Assembly: GCA_000469685.2 (NCBI GenBank) | Contig: LS997567.1 | Span: 6,465,374-6,529,373 of the forward strand | DNA: 64,000 nt | DNA from: Haemonchus contortus | Lineage: Eukaryota > Nematoda > Chromadorea > Rhabditida > Trichostrongylidae | Reading direction: 5' to 3' | Shown here: in pieces, positions 59,911 through 64,000 of the stretch | Numbering within the stretch: position 1 is the stretch's first letter | Layout: the number at the start of each line of letters is the position of its first letter | Notes under the pieces: generated by a model | What the model was told of the DNA's origin: nothing | Databases searched by the model: none | What the model saw: only the letters and a program-made list of their open reading frames with translations | Translations under genes and position numbers: made by a program

Positions 59911-59978
59911 CTTATCCTGTGCGAAAATTTGAATCGGAAATGGAACTTGCCAGCAAGACACCTTCTCATTGATAGGGC
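59911..59978 (+). repeat. Direct repeat of 54216-54285
   Basis: CTTATCCTGTGCGAAAATTT and GAATCGGAAATGGAACTTGC match the segment at 54216. It starts immediately at the outer border of arm P2, marking a duplication breakpoint. Confidence 0.7.
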
Positions 59979-61015
59979 GGAGACAGGGGCGCAAACACGA
60001 GGCTTTCGACGCCATCGTCGTCTTACCGGAAAGCAATTGTATTGACTCCTTTTCTACATCCTTCTCTTTGCCCAACACTTCCAAATTAGCTTCGCCAATT
60101 CGACATGAGGTATAAACGGGTGTACTCGCTTATCCAGTCGCTCTAGGCAATGTCCTCCTTTGAGGTTGAATGAGACTGCAAAAGCGCAAAGTTTGAAGGC
60201 TGGGACCAATACGTTATGTTATGTTATGTACGTGGTTGTTTATTCTCTTTTTAATGTTCTCCTTATTCTGGTGCGATGAATTACCAGATGGACTCTCAAG
60301 TTTTTGGTACGGCTATAGGTCTTCCCACCATTTATACTCACAATCAGACCAAATGTGCAATGCGTCCTAGGGTGAGGATAGGCTTGCGTTGAAGCCGTAT
60401 TCTGGACTGTTACCCTTTAGAAAGGGGTTGAGTTTCGTAAAAGGAGATTGGATTACAGTTTATGAATTGAAGGTGAAGTATTGCGAGAAATAACGCCTTA
60501 ATCGGAGTTTTATGCTACGAAAAAAGGTAAAATCAGTAGTGTGAGCTGTTACGAAGTTACAAATTCTGTCGGAAGTGCCACAGTGTAAATTCCCTTTGTG
60601 ACTGACTTCCGTCTTTACGTGGTTATTCATGCTTCGTGCTTTCAAAAAGAAAATTTCTGTAGACATTTTGCCCCTTACACTACAATCTGTTCTCACAGTA
60701 ATTCTTCGTACCCCATGATCGCGAAAGTGTTGACGCAGAACAGTTATGGGTGGCAGAGAAAACTTGAAGAGCCGAGGAAATATCGTATTACAGGATGTAT
60801 TTCGAAGTTGGTTGGAATTACGACCACGAAAAAGATGTAGGACGAGCTTTAACTCGCTGCGGAGCGACGTGTGTCAGGATCGGCCACATGTATAATACAA
60901 ATGTGCCCCGTTTTGAATGGCACGACACGTGACGCAACTTCTACGAGACTGTGAAACTCTTTTTGGGGGTATTGTTAGGCAGTTATCGTTACCCTTATAG
61001 CGATGACGGTTATAC
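59979..61015. other. No gene seen
   Basis: No supported exon or recognised repeat. Confidence 0.4.
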
Positions 61016-61039
61016 CAGGACGGTTACTGGCTGTATTCC

Positions 61040-61235
61040 TTGAGGCGTCGAACAAACACCAGGACGGGTGCAAGCGCGATAGTTAGACGTCTTCACCGAA
61101 GCTCTGAACGAAAACGATGTTTTGTCTCGTGTCCCTCGAGCGAGCGAGGACGACCCATTGGAGCTGGCTCGCGACAGGGACGGATGGAGAGGTTACTGGC
61201 GCACGCTCGAGCAAATCGATAATAAACGGGACGGC
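61040..61235 (-). repeat. Interspersed repeat family R2, copy 3
   Basis: On the minus strand: CACCTGCCGTCCCGTTTATT, GCTCGAGCGTGCGCCAGTAA, CGTCCCTGTCGCGAGCCAG and CTCGCTCGAGGGACACGAG, matching copies at 16340 and 28255. Confidence 0.65.
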
Positions 61236-61582
61236 AGGTGATGCAGGTGTTGCTCACGCACGCACTGCAAGCTCCGATAGAACATCGTCTCCGTAAACAT
61301 TGTCTGTCTTCTTCGCACTCTGAGCTAGTTTCTCACACTTGTGGTAAAAGTAAAGCTTTTGTTTCGGAAGATGCGCTCGATGATCCACATTTTTGTACCG
61401 GCTCCATACAAACGAAACTCGAGAAATCCTGACTTATTTCAACCAATGCGTGTTGGTTTACCTTTCCGAAAAAATGTAATTTGCTGTATCGAAGACGTTT
61501 TATAAACGAGTTGAAACCGCTGCATTCAAACCAAGTAAATCAACAAAAATACAGTGAATCATGAACTAACAGTTAAAGGATT

Positions 61583-63832
61583 TCACATATAGGAAGCAAC
61601 GACCGAAAAGATCGCGATGAGAAAGGCAGTCGACAGTTGTGATCTTGCCTGAGACACGGGAAAAGCATTCTTGATAGCCGACGTCCACAGGGAGAAGTAC
61701 TCCCGACCTGCTGCCTTCTGCTCGACATGAGCACATCTAACGATCACGCCCTGAAGGAATTAGAAGAGACTTTTCATCACTAATAGCGATCAATCCAAGC
61801 TGAAATTCCCATGCCTGCAGGCCACCGGTAGCTTCTCTTCTGTTGGAGTATTACAGACGTTTTCTAGAGGCACCTGTTGATACAACGACCAAAGACGCTT
61901 GTTGTGGCGGTAAGTCGACAGTCGGGATCCTCTCTTGGAGTCGATGCCTTCATTTCCTGTCCTGCTACTCAATTAAAGTTCGTTGCAAGCTAAAATTATG
62001 CTATAAGTAGCCAAACAAAGCGAAGACTCCATCCAATTGATTAGAAACGAACTCGTCTGACAGGGATACCAGTCTCGTAATTAGAGCCGTTGTGTATTCC
62101 TGCTGATAAAAATATATCCGAAACGATACAACTGAAGTAAGCTTATTTCGAATAAGTGAAAAAAAGCAAATTCGGCATAGCTAACCTTTTCTGGGCCATT
62201 CCATGCCACTGAATGAAAAAATGACCATTGTCCTTTCCTGCCGCCTTCATCTCTTCATCAGCAAGATCTTTCAGTACCGTGCTCAACCACTGAAACCTCA
62301 AGTTGGCAGCTTCAAAAATTAATTTGTGCTTCTGGGTCTATTGTTGATGTTGTAAGTTGTGGCCTAAAGGCACAGATCATTATAATTTTGAAGAAACGGA
62401 AGTTACGGCACGGAATTATACGAAAACGGCCACCAAAGAGCAAAATTTGGATGATTTGAAAAACATAAAAAAAAGTAGTAAAAAAGGGGGCTGTACGAGA
62501 TTGTGTGTCTGTAACCGTCTGGGTGTCTCCTGTCAGGTTGGGGCTTGCGCCCCATGTCAGTCTGAGGCTTGTCGCGAGAGTCCGACGGGGCTTGGGCTGA
62601 CCTCGACCCCGCGGATTCTGCCAGACTGTGCCTAGTGGCTGACATCCCGTTAATATCTTTTCTCAAATACAAATCAATATCTGCAAATCAATCCGATATG
62701 TCCGGCACCAACCGGCTAAAGAACGACAACAATCGTCTTTAAAACTCTTTATTCCAAACTCCCTTACTAAAAGGCAAGTTATCAGAATAGTGGCCTTGGT
62801 GCTCTGGGTTGCACGATGAGCAATTCTGTAGGCTAATGGGCTCCGACGGGAGGGATAGGAGCACTAGTCCTGACGTAACCGGTAGCTCAAAGCGATGGAG
62901 GCTATCCGCCTTCTGGTCCAGGCTAGGGAAGACACTTCTAGCTGGAGTCTCGTAGTGCTTGCGACTACTTAAGTCTTTTCGAAGCCGACCGCTCCGAAAC
63001 AAGACACTTACTCAAAGACGCTCCGCCGTAGCCTCCTCGCGTTTATATACCTCCTGCCCCGCCCCCCGGTTCCCATGATGGTGATTGGTTACTGTGGTAC
63101 TTTCCCAGGCACCGGGCCAAATCAATAGTTGCGAAACCCAATCAATTATCCTTTATCGCAAGGACATCGCTTCACAAATTTCAAGTCGATTACGAAACCA
63201 GTACAATTATATGAGATCATTACACACAACAAATACATGAGGAGAACCTGAAAACAATACATGGCGAGTACAATACACGAGTACATGACACTCCCACATA
63301 AGCGTACCATTGGTCGGCGTCTTAACGCTTCCTTGTGAATGGTGCAGCCTTAACAAGGCCGTCATAGCACAGCCACTTTTGGGTGTGCAATGTAAAGGTT
63401 GTTTCTCGACCCGTCAAAAACTGACATGCTTTTTTTGGTAGCCACAAGTTCATTCAAAGGGAAATCTCAGGCACCACTTTTATCGTGAACTGTGCCTTCA
63501 GGTCTTGTATTTCTTCGTACTGACAGCAGCACTTACTCATAGTATGAATAGGTAAAACAGAATCCATCAACTAACATAAAGCATGGTTCGATTGTTATGC
63601 ACAGCATCAGCCAGCTGGAATTTTCGCTGACACCCAGAGGGGTGATTGCTAGGATGAAATATGAAAACTAGATGAATCCTTGAGAGAAAAGCCAGCCAGG
63701 TTACCCTTTGACAGCGTATCTGCTAGCTCCCGCGATTGCAAGTTTCTCGACTGGGTGTTCTCAATAAGTGCAGCAGCCTGAGCACATACAGGGCCATCGG
63801 AATCGTAAAGGACCGCTGAGTGATGAACTAGC
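61583..63832 (-). CDS. 3' part of an unrecognised gene with a GPI-signal-like C-terminus
   Basis: Probable exons in coding order: 63832-63709 (approximate donor; LVHHSAVLYDSDGPVCAQAA), 62337-62186 (KLIFEAANLRFQWLSTVLKD, then GHFFIQWHGMAQK), 61964-61874 (an open frame ending KRLWSLYQQ), and 61750-61583 (GVIVRCAHVEQKAAGREYFS, stop TGA). The last three join in phase. The junction between the first and second listed exons leaves one base over, so an exon is missing or a border is wrong. A second open frame also runs through 61964-61874, so that exon is the least sure. The protein ends SQLSTAFLIAIFSVVASYM, a hydrophobic tail after a short polar stretch, as in GPI-anchored proteins. Family not recognised; upstream exons probably lie outside the window. 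A solo LTR sits in the first intron. Confidence 0.6.
62505..63500 (+). repeat. Interspersed repeat family R3, copy 4, split by a solo LTR
   Basis: The left part (TGTAACCGTCTGGGTGTCTC, about 62508-62530) and right part (CTCCCACATAAGCGTACCAT onward, with GTGAATGGTGCAGCCTTAAC and TTCTCGACCCGTC) join across the LTR to give the R3 sequence seen unbroken at 7305-7560. Confidence 0.8.
62531..63290 (-). mobile_element. Solo LTR of an LTR retrotransposon
   Basis: A 760-bp insert with TGTCA at one end and TGACA at the other, flanked by the 4-bp duplication CTCC (62527-62530 and 63291-63294). The unbroken site is visible in R3 copy 3. On the minus strand it shows, in order, a CCAAT box (about 63084-63088), GGAGGTATATAAACG (TATA at 63042-63049) and AATAAA (62748-62753), as expected for U3, R and U5. 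No second LTR or gag/pol is present, so it arose by LTR-LTR recombination. The superfamily (Gypsy or BEL/Pao) cannot be told from an LTR alone. Confidence 0.85.
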
Positions 63833-63844
63833 CTAGAATAAGTT

Positions 63845-64000
63845 GGTAAATCGAATCGAAAACGAAGAATGGACTAGTTCATTTGATATGCACCAAAAAT
63901 TTGGAACCTGGAAAGTCCTGAAAAACCAGTAGATGCTCAAGGCAGTGCCTTGTTGCCCAAATAAATTAAAAGGCACAGTTTTCGACAAAAATGGCTTCTG
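63845..64000 (-). other. Upstream part of the right-edge gene, structure unresolved
   Basis: A TGGTTTTTCAG acceptor-like site followed by a very short possible exon with a gtgcat donor lies near 63893-63925 on the minus strand. Too short to support alone. Confidence 0.2.

Noticed and set aside
62403..62672. Possible gag start downstream of the LTR, with a primer-binding-like TGGTGCCGG
   Set aside because: Target duplications show the LTR extends from 62531 to 63290, so this lies inside the LTR and not in an internal retrotransposon region.

Overview
This is eukaryotic, intron-rich, repeat-dense DNA, most likely from a nematode and by repeat content perhaps a strongylid/hookworm-type parasite (inference). 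The basis is short introns with T-rich TTTTCAG-type acceptors, a maT-type (DD37D) mariner, a tRNA-derived SINE family, CR1-like non-LTR remains, and a first coding exon that starts directly after a TTTTTAG acceptor, as in spliced-leader trans-splicing. No bacterial, rRNA, tRNA or CRISPR features were found.

Three multi-exon host genes could be rebuilt from splice sites and reading phase. (1) On the + strand at 18373-30352 lies a monocarboxylate-transporter-like (SLC16, MFS) gene. All 21 exons join in phase to 795 codons, and an unusually long acidic/serine-rich loop separates the two transmembrane halves. (2) On the - strand at 35665-44856 lies a TIF1/TRIM24-28-33-type chromatin regulator with RING, B-box 1, B-box 2, coiled coil, PHD finger and bromodomain in that order, on about 25 exons. 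(3) On the - strand at the right edge (61583-63832 and probably beyond) is the 3' part of an unrecognised gene whose product ends in a hydrophobic, GPI-signal-like tail. Possible exons of further unknown genes lie at 2925-3200 and 5091-5571.

The rest is mobile and repeated DNA. An apparently intact maT transposon (3810-5088) has perfect 27-bp terminal repeats and a 334-codon DD37D transposase. A frameshifted CR1-like retroposon (31669-33211) sits between two inverted copies of a short palindromic repeat. At least ten SINE copies, three copies of an 8-bp-TSD MITE, a GACC-rich foldback, a solo LTR with a 4-bp TSD and a tandem 121-bp repeat are visible.

The most structured part is 49.4-59.9 kb, a recent segmental-duplication cluster. 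Two inverted arms (about 50524-53428 and 55992-59907) each carry the last three exons of a phosphoglycerate kinase gene. A direct duplication (about 49405-50730 and 54375-55645) partly overlaps them. Because the arms are paralogous, each serves as the empty site for insertions in the other: the right arm gained a MITE and a mariner with exact target-site duplications that the left arm lacks. The arms have also diverged separately, with different damage to the kinase exons.
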